From positions 372,001-436,000 of the forward strand of contig CALUYM010000001.1 of assembly GCA_944325035.1 (NCBI GenBank): DNA of 64,000 bases, given 5' to 3'. This DNA is from an uncultured Anaeroplasmataceae bacterium (GTDB lineage: Bacteria; Bacillota_I; Bacilli_A; Acholeplasmatales; Anaeroplasmataceae). Of this stretch, positions 9,249-17,336 are shown one piece after another. Position 1 is the first letter of the stretch. The number at the start of each line of letters is the position of its first letter. Position numbers and translations under genes: made by a program. The notes under the pieces are model-generated. The model searched no databases. It was not told the origin of the DNA and was given only the letters and a program-made list of their open reading frames with translations.

Positions 9249-10937
9249 AGTAAGATTAGTATATTGAGCCTAGGAGGGCTACAAGAAAATGGCAAAAATT
9301 TATATATAGCCGAAATTGATGAAAAAATTTACATTTTAGATGCGGGTTTAAAATATCCAACGTCTGAACTATATGGAATTGATAGCATCATTCCAGATTT
9401 AACATATCTTTTTGAAAATAAAGACCGTATAGTGGGAATATTTTTAACCAATGGTCATGATGATTTTGTTGGTTCTGTGATCCATATTTTAAAAGAAGTT
9501 AATGTTCCAATTTATAGTTCACATTTTACATTAGCCTTGGTTAAGGATTTAATGAATAATGAATATCCAGAATATAAAATAAACGATGCTAAAATGATTG
9601 AAGTAAATAAAAAAACAATTCTTAATTTTGATAATGTTAGAGTCTCATTTTTTGAAGTAGCTCATAACATACCTGATTCACTAGGAATTATAATTCATAC
9701 TGAAGATGGAAATATTGTCTATACTGGAAATTATACATTCGATCAAAATGCTCATCAAACTGACTATGTATCTATGTATCAAGCTTTAGTTAATGCTTCG
9801 AATGAAGGTGTTTTAGCTTTAATGACAGATTCGTTAGGATCTTTATTTGAAGGTGGAAGAGGTACTATTTTAGAATTTAAACAACGTGTATCTAATATGT
9901 TTGTAAATGCTGAAGGTAGAATTGTTGTTTCTATTTTCTCAAGTGACTTACAACGATTACAAATGGTAATCGATATTGCGCTTTCATTTAATCGTCGCGT
10001 AGCAATTTTAGGACGTAAAACACAAAGAATTGTTAATTTAGGTATAAGCATGGGATATATAAAAGTTCCAACTGAAAAATTATGCAATTTAAAGTTTATT
10101 GATGATAAAAACCAAAATAATGATCCAGATTTAGTAATATTAGTAACTGGTGAAAGACATGAACCATATTTTATGCTTCAAAGAATGTCTAAACATATTG
10201 ATCGATTAGTTCATCTAGAAGAAAATGATACAGTAATCATTCTAACTAAACCTTATCCGGGAACTGAAAAAATGGCAGCGCGAACAATGGATATGATTTA
10301 TCGTGTTACATCTAAGGTTAGAACTATTAAATCAAATTTATTACCTGAATCACACGCAGACCGTGAAGAGATAAAAGGTATGATAAATTTATTAAAACCA
10401 AAATTTATTATTCCAGTTATAGGTGAATATCGTCATCAATATGCTGTAATAGAAATTGCTAAATGTGTTGGATTTAATATTGAGAATTTAAAAATTCTGG
10501 ATAATGGAGATATATTATCCTTTGAAAATGGCAAGTATATTGGAATTACTGGTAGTGTACCTGTTGGCGAAGTTATGATAGATGGTAAAGCCGTAGGAGA
10601 TTTAGGAGACGTAGTTATGCGTGACCGAGAATTATTAGCGGAAGATGGTGTGATTTTATTGTCTTGTAATATAAATCCACGAACTAAAAAAGTTGTAGCT
10701 CCATTGGAAATCGTTGCTAAGGGATTTAGTTATATTAATGAAGATTTAACTTTAAAAGATGATATTAGAACTGCTTTTAACAAATTATGTGAAAAACATT
10801 TTAAACAAAAATTTATTAACTGGTCTGAATTTAAAAATGAATTCAGACAGGATCTTAGTCGTTTAATTTATAAACGTTCAAAGGCAAACCCTATTATTAT
10901 TCCAATTTTAATTTCGACTGATTTAGCTAATCAATAG
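9246..10937 (+). CDS. rnjB: RNase J family protein, J2-like with degenerate metal site
   Basis: 563 aa, full RNase J length (beta-lactamase/beta-CASP plus C-terminal domain). RNase J enzymes degrade and process mRNA. The metal motif HxHxDH is NGHDDF here (about 69-74), the HTGDF-type motif is YTGNY (Asp to Asn), and the HGEYR histidine is Ile (IGEYR, about 392). AHNIPDS and SHADREE are kept. This resembles the weakly active partner RNase J2 rather than J1. An FtsK/SpoIIIE gene follows, as spoIIIE lies downstream of rnjB in B. subtilis, which supports the J2 call. Activity loss is inferred; a canonical J1 elsewhere would be expected. Confidence 0.82.
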   Translation: MSKISILSLGGLQENGKNLYIAEIDEKIYILDAGLKYPTSELYGIDSIIPDLTYLFENKDRIVGIFLTNGHDDFVGSVIHILKEVNVPIYSSHFTLALVKDLMNNEYPEYKINDAKMIEVNKKTILNFDNVRVSFFEVAHNIPDSLGIIIHTEDGNIVYTGNYTFDQNAHQTDYVSMYQALVNASNEGVLALMTDSLGSLFEGGRGTILEFKQRVSNMFVNAEGRIVVSIFSSDLQRLQMVIDIALSFNRRVAILGRKTQRIVNLGISMGYIKVPTEKLCNLKFIDDKNQNNDPDLVILVTGERHEPYFMLQRMSKHIDRLVHLEENDTVIILTKPYPGTEKMAARTMDMIYRVTSKVRTIKSNLLPESHADREEIKGMINLLKPKFIIPVIGEYRHQYAVIEIAKCVGFNIENLKILDNGDILSFENGKYIGITGSVPVGEVMIDGKAVGDLGDVVMRDRELLAEDGVILLSCNINPRTKKVVAPLEIVAKGFSYINEDLTLKDDIRTAFNKLCEKHFKQKFINWSEFKNEFRQDLSRLIYKRSKANPIIIPILISTDLANQ

Positions 10938-10960
10938 ATATAATCCATAAGAGATATTTA

Positions 10961-10989
10961 AAATAGAGTTGTATAACTCTATTTTTTTT
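10961..10989 (+). terminator. Intrinsic terminator after the RNase J gene
   Basis: AAATAGAGTT / AACTCTATTT perfect 10-bp stem with a four-base loop and a T-run. Confidence 0.85.
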
Positions 10990-11143
10990 ACTGTCATTTA
11001 TTGATACTTAGCGTTTATAGTATTTAGAGAATAGTTTTTAATAACAAAAATTAGGTATTATAAATGGATAATTAGATTGTAAAGTATACTTTTTTTTACA
11101 TATTATTCATCTAGTTTAAGTTAATATAAAATGGGTGAGAAAT

Positions 11144-12838
11144 ATGGCGAAAGAAAAAAGACAAAAAGAACTTGAAGAAAAAGATTATTTTAAAGAATTA
11201 ATCGCATTTTTTATTATAATTTTAATGATAATTTTTATAGGAAACCTAGGGATTTTGGGTTTTTATGGGAATCTTATAATTAAAATAATTTTTGGTGAAT
11301 GGAGTTTTATATTAATCGGAATTGCTTTAGTTTCGGCTTTAAAATATATGATATCCGGACATGCTTTGACATTGTCAACCTTAAGCTTTCAAGGATTTAT
11401 TATTTTATATATAGCAATTGCCCTTTTTTGTCATTTAAGTATTTATAATAGTTTAGGTCTAACAAGTAAAAATGTATTTTCTAAAACACTTGAACTTTAT
11501 AAAAACTATTTAACAAGTTATGAAGAAAACTATTATGTTGGTGGTGGTTTAGTTGGGGCTATTGTATTTCAAATTGTAATTATATTACTTGGCAAAAGTG
11601 GAATTTTTTTAGTTGGAATTGCCTTAAGCGTCATGGGCTTATCTTATCTAATGAATCGTTCTGTATGGGATTTTGTAAAAAAATATCGTCATATTTTTAT
11701 ATTTAGTGGTAAATTTAAAAGTAGATTAATTACTTATTTTAAAAAACTAAAAATATATCAAGACAAAAAAGGAGAACCATTAAAACGGCCTCGTCCAAGC
11801 ATTAGCATGTTAAACGATATTAAAGAAAGCACACATCAAATTTTACAAAGAGAAGTAGTCAAAGATTTAGATTTTAAAGTCAAAGACTTACTTAGACATT
11901 ACGATTTGAAAATTGAATATATAAAATACTATGTAGGTTATAGTTATACAACTTTTTTGTTTAAAGCAAGTACAAAAGAGGGTATTAAAGAGGTTATGAA
12001 ACTATTTGATGACGCTTTTTATTTTGAAGATGTTAATTTACATATAGATGTTAAGAATAAATTTAAAGAGTTATTGACTTTAAAAAAAGCATTATTATTG
12101 CTCGAAGATGAAAAATTAATCCCTTTAGGAGTAGATACTTTCGAGTCCGTAATTAATTTTAGTGTTTTTGATAAGAAACCATATCTAATTATTGGTTCTA
12201 AAGGAAGCGGAATTAAAACTTTTATAAGAAGTTTTATTGTAAGTGTAATTTTAGTATATAAGGTAAATTTTAAGCTATATTTGATAGATTTAAAAAAAGA
12301 ATATAAAGAAATGAAAGGTTTATATGGAGACTATTTTTATTATGATACCCAGGATGTTGCAATAAAATGTATTGATGAGTTAGTCTATGATTATGATAAA
12401 AGATATGAGATGCTTAAATACCTTGATGTCAGTGATTACCTAAAAGCAAATGAAGAAATAGAAAAATTAGGAAAAAAACTTGAGCCGATAAAAAAAACAT
12501 TTATATTATTAAATTTCAATTTAGATGTTTTAAGTAATGACGCAAAGGAAAAATTGAAATATCTGATGCAAGTAGGTTCCAAAGTTGGTTTATATATTTT
12601 TTTAATAAGTCGTGAAGAAGATAATATAAATAGTTTAAATTTAAATCTTTTTAATTTAGTTATTTTTAAAATTAATGATATGTCACTTTCACTTAAATTA
12701 ATAAATGATGAGATAGCTTGTATGTTAGATGAAAAAGGAGATTTTTTATTCTATAAAAATGAAAAAATCAGTCACGCTCAAGCACCATTTTGCTCCGTAA
12801 CTGATTATTTAAAAATATTAGAAAAGCTTATTTCTTAA
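11144..12838 (+). CDS. FtsK/SpoIIIE-like protein with degenerate motor
   Basis: 564 aa from ATG 11144 (GGTGAG five bases upstream). Four or five membrane segments in the first 190 residues, then a charged linker and an FtsK-like alpha/beta motor that ends with the translocase body. The P-loop is GSKGSGIKT (about 351-359), with Ile where the Gly next to Lys should be; the Walker B region (KKTFILLNFNLDV) lacks its acidic pair. The C-terminal DNA-reading gamma domain of FtsK/SpoIIIE is absent. YDYDKRYEMLKYLDVSDY and DEKGDFLFYKN still align with the family. It is probably not an active translocase; the gene context resembles rnjB-spoIIIE of B. subtilis. It overlaps rarA tail to tail by 11 bases. 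Confidence 0.68.
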   Translation: MAKEKRQKELEEKDYFKELIAFFIIILMIIFIGNLGILGFYGNLIIKIIFGEWSFILIGIALVSALKYMISGHALTLSTLSFQGFIILYIAIALFCHLSIYNSLGLTSKNVFSKTLELYKNYLTSYEENYYVGGGLVGAIVFQIVIILLGKSGIFLVGIALSVMGLSYLMNRSVWDFVKKYRHIFIFSGKFKSRLITYFKKLKIYQDKKGEPLKRPRPSISMLNDIKESTHQILQREVVKDLDFKVKDLLRHYDLKIEYIKYYVGYSYTTFLFKASTKEGIKEVMKLFDDAFYFEDVNLHIDVKNKFKELLTLKKALLLLEDEKLIPLGVDTFESVINFSVFDKKPYLIIGSKGSGIKTFIRSFIVSVILVYKVNFKLYLIDLKKEYKEMKGLYGDYFYYDTQDVAIKCIDELVYDYDKRYEMLKYLDVSDYLKANEEIEKLGKKLEPIKKTFILLNFNLDVLSNDAKEKLKYLMQVGSKVGLYIFLISREEDNINSLNLNLFNLVIFKINDMSLSLKLINDEIACMLDEKGDFLFYKNEKISHAQAPFCSVTDYLKILEKLIS

Positions 12839-14051
12839 GAATAATACGAATTTTTTGATTATTTTCTTTTAAAGCACGTTCATATTTACCAGTTTCTTTG
12901 GCTTCATAAAAAACAATACTTCTTATTTGTTGAGGTAAGTATTCTTGATAACAAATATCGCCAGGATAGTCATGAGGATATTTGTATAATTTTGAATTGC
13001 CTTTAATTTCTCGATTTAAAATATTAGAAGGTATATCATATAATTCTTCATTATCTATAAAATGAAGTGCTTTGTCAATAGAAACTTCAGCAGAATTAGA
13101 TTTTGGAGATAAGGCCATATCGATTACAATATTTGATAACGGAATTCGTGCTTCTGGGAAACCTAAGTTAAGAGCTACTTGACAAGCAGCAAATACCTTT
13201 GGTCCAATTCCAGGATTAGCTAAACCAATATCTTCATATGCAATAGTTTGGATTCGACGAATAATAATATCTAAATCACCAAACCTAATTAAACGAGCTA
13301 AATAGTATAAGGAAGCATCAACATCAGAACCACGAATAGATTTTTGAAAAGCACTGAGCAAATCATAATATCCATCCTCTTGATAATCAAAATTGCGCAT
13401 TGCTTCCCCAGTAATCTGATCAGCTTTTTCCTTAGTAATATTTCCATCAATAAGTTTTAAACTCTCTAGCATATTTAAGGCAGTACGAACTTCACAACCT
13501 GATTTAATTGCGATTAAGTTTAAAACTTCATCACTAATGTTTAAGTTTTTAAATTCATCTAAAGCTAGACATTTATACAAAAGTGATAAAATATCATCTT
13601 TCGTAATGCGATTCATTTTATAAATATTTAATCTTGATCGTATTGCTTTATTTACCGAAATATAAGGATTAGAAGTAGTCAGTCCAATAATTGTAATTCG
13701 ACCATCTTCTAAAAAAGGAAGTAAGTAATCCTGAGTATCTTTTTTCATTCGATGAATTTCATCAATGATTAAAAGAACTTTACTATGAAACTTTGTTAGG
13801 TCAGATATTTCTTTTAAAACTTGTTTAGAATCACTAGATGCATTAAATTCGTAGGCATTTAATTCATACATGCTTTTAATAATTTTAGCTATAGTTGTTT
13901 TTCCTGTACCAGGTTCACCATATAAAATAAAGCTTTGTAATAAATCTTTTTTTATCATTAAAGTAATGATTCCATTGTCACCAACTAAATGATCTTGTCC
14001 TATAATATCTTTTAGCTCTTTGGGTCTCATTCGATGTGCTAAGGGTTTCAT
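12828..14051 (-). CDS. rarA: Replication-associated recombination protein A (AAA ATPase)
   Basis: 407 aa from ATG at 14051, placed four bases after GGTGAT; the upstream in-frame ATG (14063) overlaps that site. Walker A GEPGTGKT, Walker B LLIIDEIHRM and sensor ITIIGLTTSNP mark the RarA/MgsA clamp-loader-like family; the C-terminal tetramerisation part is complete (DYPGDICYQEYLPQQ). It acts at stalled forks. It lies opposite to most neighbours and to the local replication direction. An extended -10 (TGTTATAAT, 14068-14076) lies upstream. Confidence 0.93.
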   Translation of the reverse strand: MKPLAHRMRPKELKDIIGQDHLVGDNGIITLMIKKDLLQSFILYGEPGTGKTTIAKIIKSMYELNAYEFNASSDSKQVLKEISDLTKFHSKVLLIIDEIHRMKKDTQDYLLPFLEDGRITIIGLTTSNPYISVNKAIRSRLNIYKMNRITKDDILSLLYKCLALDEFKNLNISDEVLNLIAIKSGCEVRTALNMLESLKLIDGNITKEKADQITGEAMRNFDYQEDGYYDLLSAFQKSIRGSDVDASLYYLARLIRFGDLDIIIRRIQTIAYEDIGLANPGIGPKVFAACQVALNLGFPEARIPLSNIVIDMALSPKSNSAEVSIDKALHFIDNEELYDIPSNILNREIKGNSKLYKYPHDYPGDICYQEYLPQQIRSIVFYEAKETGKYERALKENNQKIRIILKK

Positions 14052-14200
14052 AATTATCACCATTTTGATTATAACATAGATTGAAGAGGTAATCTAATTA
14101 AAACTAATATAATAATAAACTGGAGTTATTTATAATGTGCAACAAATAAAGTTAGATAATAAAGACCTCAATTAATGAAAGAAGAGTCAAATTGTGTAAA

Positions 14201-14542
14201 TTATTTTTTTCTACCCAGTAATCCTGCTATTAATGAGATAATATAATAGATTGCAATTTTAAAATAATTAAGTTTTGATATATCGTGACTAATTAAATAA
14301 ATCAATAAAATAAGAAGAGTGTTTAATATAAAAAATAAAGTTACCCAAATGAATACTTTTCTTTGGAAAATTTTCATTAAAAAGAAAGAGAATATAAAAT
14401 AAACTAAACTTCCAATAAGTATGCTAACGTATTGAAAAGTACTATCATTTGAATAAAAATGTAAAATAATTGTATAAATAATACTAAAGATTGCTAAACT
14501 AAGTAAAGATAAAATATATAACTTCAAGATTTTTTTAAACAT
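14201..14542 (-). CDS. Small four-helix membrane protein, YrzE/TIGR04086-like
   Basis: 113 aa, four predicted membrane helices, ending IAGLLGRKK, which resembles the end of TIGR04086 proteins such as B. subtilis YrzE. In B. subtilis yrzE, yrbG and spoVB are neighbours; the same three types lie together here, which supports the call. GGTGAT stands three bases before the ATG. Function is unknown. Confidence 0.6.
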   Translation of the reverse strand: MFKKILKLYILSLLSLAIFSIIYTIILHFYSNDSTFQYVSILIGSLVYFIFSFFLMKIFQRKVFIWVTLFFILNTLLILLIYLISHDISKLNYFKIAIYYIISLIAGLLGRKK

Positions 14543-14581
14543 GTTATCACCATTTAATCTTATGAAAGAAAGAGGAATATA

Positions 14582-15238
14582 ATGACTGAATATATTTTCT
14601 ATATTATAAGGACTATCGTAATTTTTTTGTCTATTATGTTATTGATAAGAATATTAGGTAAACGTGAAGTAGGAGAATTAAGCATTTTTGATTTAGTTGT
14701 ATTGCTTATTATTGCTGATATAGGAGCTATGGGGATTGAAAAAAAAGAAATGTTTTATGTTTCATTATTAGCTTTTTTTGTTCTTCTATGTTTACAGAAA
14801 TTATTTGCCCTTTTACTTTTAAAAAATTCTTTTTTAAGAAATTTTATAGACGGAATGCCTAAGGTTATGATTAAAAATGGACAAATTGCATATAAAGCTT
14901 TAAAAAAAGAAAAATATAATATGGATGATTTAGTAATGCAGTTAAGAATAGGTGGAATATTAGATATTAATGAAGTAATACTTGCTATTCTTGAAACATC
15001 AGGTGACTTAACAGTCTTTCGAAAAACAGACTATAAAGAATTAGTTTTACCGATAATTTTAAGCGGTAATATAGATAAAGATTTTTTAGATGAATTAAAT
15101 ATAGATAAAAATACAGTTTTAAAAATGTTAAAAAAATATAATTTAAAGCTTGAAGATGTTATGTACTGTCTTTCGAATGGAAAAGATTTAATTTCGCTTA
15201 AAACTACTCAAATGGTTAATCAAAAGAATAGAACTTAG
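14582..15238 (+). CDS. DUF421 (YetF/YrbG) membrane protein
   Basis: 218 aa. Three N-terminal membrane helices with the family motif RILGKREVGELSIFDLVVLLIIADIG (split: RILGKREVGELS, then IFDLVVLLIIADI), followed by the DUF421 soluble domain (MIKNGQIAYKALKKEKYNMDDLVMQL is typical in outline). Family members occur in many spore formers and some affect spore germination or stress; role here is unknown. The start is four bases after the AGAGG site. Its 3' end overlaps the end of spoVB by 51 bases on the other strand. Confidence 0.85.
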   Translation: MTEYIFYIIRTIVIFLSIMLLIRILGKREVGELSIFDLVVLLIIADIGAMGIEKKEMFYVSLLAFFVLLCLQKLFALLLLKNSFLRNFIDGMPKVMIKNGQIAYKALKKEKYNMDDLVMQLRIGGILDINEVILAILETSGDLTVFRKTDYKELVLPIILSGNIDKDFLDELNIDKNTVLKMLKKYNLKLEDVMYCLSNGKDLISLKTTQMVNQKNRT

Positions 15239-16648
15239 CGATATTGGTACAATAGAAAGGATAATAAAACGTAAATATAAGTTTACCTCTAATAGTAGAT
15301 TATTTATAAAAAAAGAAATTATAAGGATTAAACAAACTGAGAATAATGGTAAGATTTTTAATTTTATTTTGAAATTTTTAATAATAAAAAATAAATTGTA
15401 AGAAAAGTATATAATTTCTTTAATAATAAGGGCATAAATTAAACTATAGAGCGCAGTTTTTTGATTAAGAGAAAAAATCATTAGACTTATAATACTGAAC
15501 ACTATGGAAATAATCCCACTTTTAAATAACTTTTTTTCATATCCTTTAGTTTGAATTAAAGCTGTCACTAGGGGAGATATAAAGGTATATAGAGTAATTG
15601 GCGCTAGGAAGTATAGGATTTCATATCCGTTATTTTTCCGAAAAAAGAAGAACAATGTCTCTTTAGGTAAGTAGACTGATAAGTTAAATAATACTAAATT
15701 TATTGGCAGTAAAATATAAAAAGCAAGTTTGATATTTTTTTCTAATAAATCGTTGTCTTTTATTTTGGCAAATCGTGGATAAAAAATTTTAACTAAAACA
15801 TAGGTTAAAAACGAAGCAATTTGAATCATTGGTAGAATTAAGGAATGAAGCGATGTATAAATAATTCTAGTCAATTCGCTACTTATTAATGTTTTAGCAC
15901 TAAAATGATAATAAATAAGAGGTTCTAAAAATGCGCTTAAAGTAAAAATCAGTGCAAACAATGTTAAATAAAAAGATGGTTTTAGTAATTTTTTATCGTA
16001 TGTAAAAGTTGTCTTTAGCAAAGTTAGTTTGGTCATTTTTCTGATTTTTAATAATAAATAAGAAAATGATAATATTTCAGCGATTGTTAAACTTAAAGAT
16101 AATATAATTAAAATAAATTGATCACTTCTATTTTTAAAGAAAACAATGGTAATTATTAAGATACTTGTTTTAAAGATTTGTTCGATTAAATTAGATAAAA
16201 CAGGATATTTAAAATTTTCATGGGCTTCTAAATAAGCTTTAATAATTCCAGAAAAATTAGAAAAAATAATTAAAGGAATAGTGATAATAAGGGGATAAAA
16301 AAGTTCTGGTTTTTGATAAATATATGTAGATAAATAAAAACTTGATAAAATAAATAAAAAGGAAATTAAAAGCGATAACGAAAATGTTATTTTTAAACTT
16401 GATGAAATAATTTTTCTATTTGAGTAATTCTTATTAGTTAAAGCTATGCTTACTTCTTTATTAATGATAGAAGGAAGTGAAGCACTAGATAGAACAAGAG
16501 CAAGACTTAATAGTGGCGATAAAAGAGTCATTGACTCTAAAATACTAATATCTAAAAATCTAGCAAAAATTATCTTATGAAAAAAACCAAGCATTTTTAA
16601 ACCAATTGTTGTAAATAGTAAAATTTTAATATTATTTTTTAAATTCAT
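15188..16648 (-). CDS. SpoVB-like polysaccharide/lipid flippase (MATE-MOP family)
   Basis: 486 aa, about 14 membrane helices throughout. The N-terminus (FTTIGLKMLGFFHKIIFARF) and mid-protein prolines match the MurJ/SpoVB/polysaccharide-exporter superfamily. Position beside DUF421 and YrzE-like genes and near apt-relA is that of B. subtilis spoVB, required for spore cortex synthesis. AGGAGG precedes the ATG and a promoter lies at 16682-16710. A general wall-precursor flippase is the main alternative. Confidence 0.78.
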   Translation of the reverse strand: MNLKNNIKILLFTTIGLKMLGFFHKIIFARFLDISILESMTLLSPLLSLALVLSSASLPSIINKEVSIALTNKNYSNRKIISSSLKITFSLSLLISFLFILSSFYLSTYIYQKPELFYPLIITIPLIIFSNFSGIIKAYLEAHENFKYPVLSNLIEQIFKTSILIITIVFFKNRSDQFILIILSLSLTIAEILSFSYLLLKIRKMTKLTLLKTTFTYDKKLLKPSFYLTLFALIFTLSAFLEPLIYYHFSAKTLISSELTRIIYTSLHSLILPMIQIASFLTYVLVKIFYPRFAKIKDNDLLEKNIKLAFYILLPINLVLFNLSVYLPKETLFFFFRKNNGYEILYFLAPITLYTFISPLVTALIQTKGYEKKLFKSGIISIVFSIISLMIFSLNQKTALYSLIYALIIKEIIYFSYNLFFIIKNFKIKLKILPLFSVCLILIISFFINNLLLEVNLYLRFIILSIVPISLSSILLINHLSSFKRN

Positions 16649-16681
16649 CTTATTTCCTCCTAGATTATTTATTCCATTTAA

Positions 16682-16710
16682 GTTATAATAAAAAGCCGGA
16701 TTTATTACAA
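16682..16710 (-). promoter_or_regulatory. SigmaA-type promoter of the spoVB-like gene
   Basis: On the minus strand TTGTAA (16710-16705), 17-base spacer, TATAAC (16687-16682). Confidence 0.45.
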
Positions 16711-16757
16711 AAAATTGCGTACTTTATTACAAATATACGCACATTTATTGAAATGTA

Positions 16758-16766
16758 TGATATAAT
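16758..16766 (+). promoter_or_regulatory. Extended -10 promoter of apt
   Basis: TGATATAAT, 28 bases upstream of the apt start. No clear -35. The ribosome binding site TGAGGT (16781-16786) follows. Confidence 0.5.
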
Positions 16767-16793
16767 TAAATAGATTGAATGTGAGGTTTTTAT

Positions 16794-17315
16794 ATGAATT
16801 TTAAAGATTATGTAGCTAGTGTTGAGGATTTTCCTAAAAAGGGAATTATTTTTAGGGATATTACACCTTTGATTAGGGACGCTAAAGCCTTTAAAGCTTG
16901 TATTGAAAAAATTAGCGAGTATGGTAAAAAACAAGGTGCAACTGTAGTTATAGGTCCTGAAGCTCGTGGCTTTATATTTGGAACACCGGTAGCTTATAAT
17001 TTAGGATTAGGATTTTCACCGGTAAGAAAGCCTGGTAAGTTACCAAGAGAAGTTGAAAGTGAAGCATATGATTTAGAATATGGTTCAAATACTCTTTGCC
17101 TATTGAAAGATGCAATTAAACCTGGCGATAAGGTTTTAATTGTTGATGATTTACTTGCTACTGGTGGAACTGTTAAAGCTACTTGTAAATTGGTTGAAAA
17201 ACTTGGAGGAAGTGTTTGTGGAATAGCTTGTCCAATTGAACTTCCAGCTTTAAAAGGACGCGAAGTTTTAAAAGGGTATGATGTATTTACTTTAATGGAA
17301 TACGAAGGAGATTAA
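16794..17315 (+). CDS. apt: Adenine phosphoribosyltransferase
   Basis: 173 aa, standard length. It makes AMP from adenine and PRPP. The PRPP-binding loop [16 protein letters not shown] (about 122-137) and the FRDITPLI and [15 protein letters not shown] motifs are intact. It precedes relA by 21 bases, the order found in most Firmicutes, where purine salvage and stringent response genes are linked. Confidence 0.96.
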   Translation: MNFKDYVASVEDFPKKGIIFRDITPLIRDAKAFKACIEKISEYGKKQGATVVIGPEARGFIFGTPVAYNLGLGFSPVRKPGKLPREVESEAYDLEYGSNTLCLLKDAIKPGDKVLIVDDLLATGGTVKATCKLVEKLGGSVCGIACPIELPALKGREVLKGYDVFTLMEYEGD

Positions 17316-17336
17316 GAATAATTGTGAGGTGGTAGT

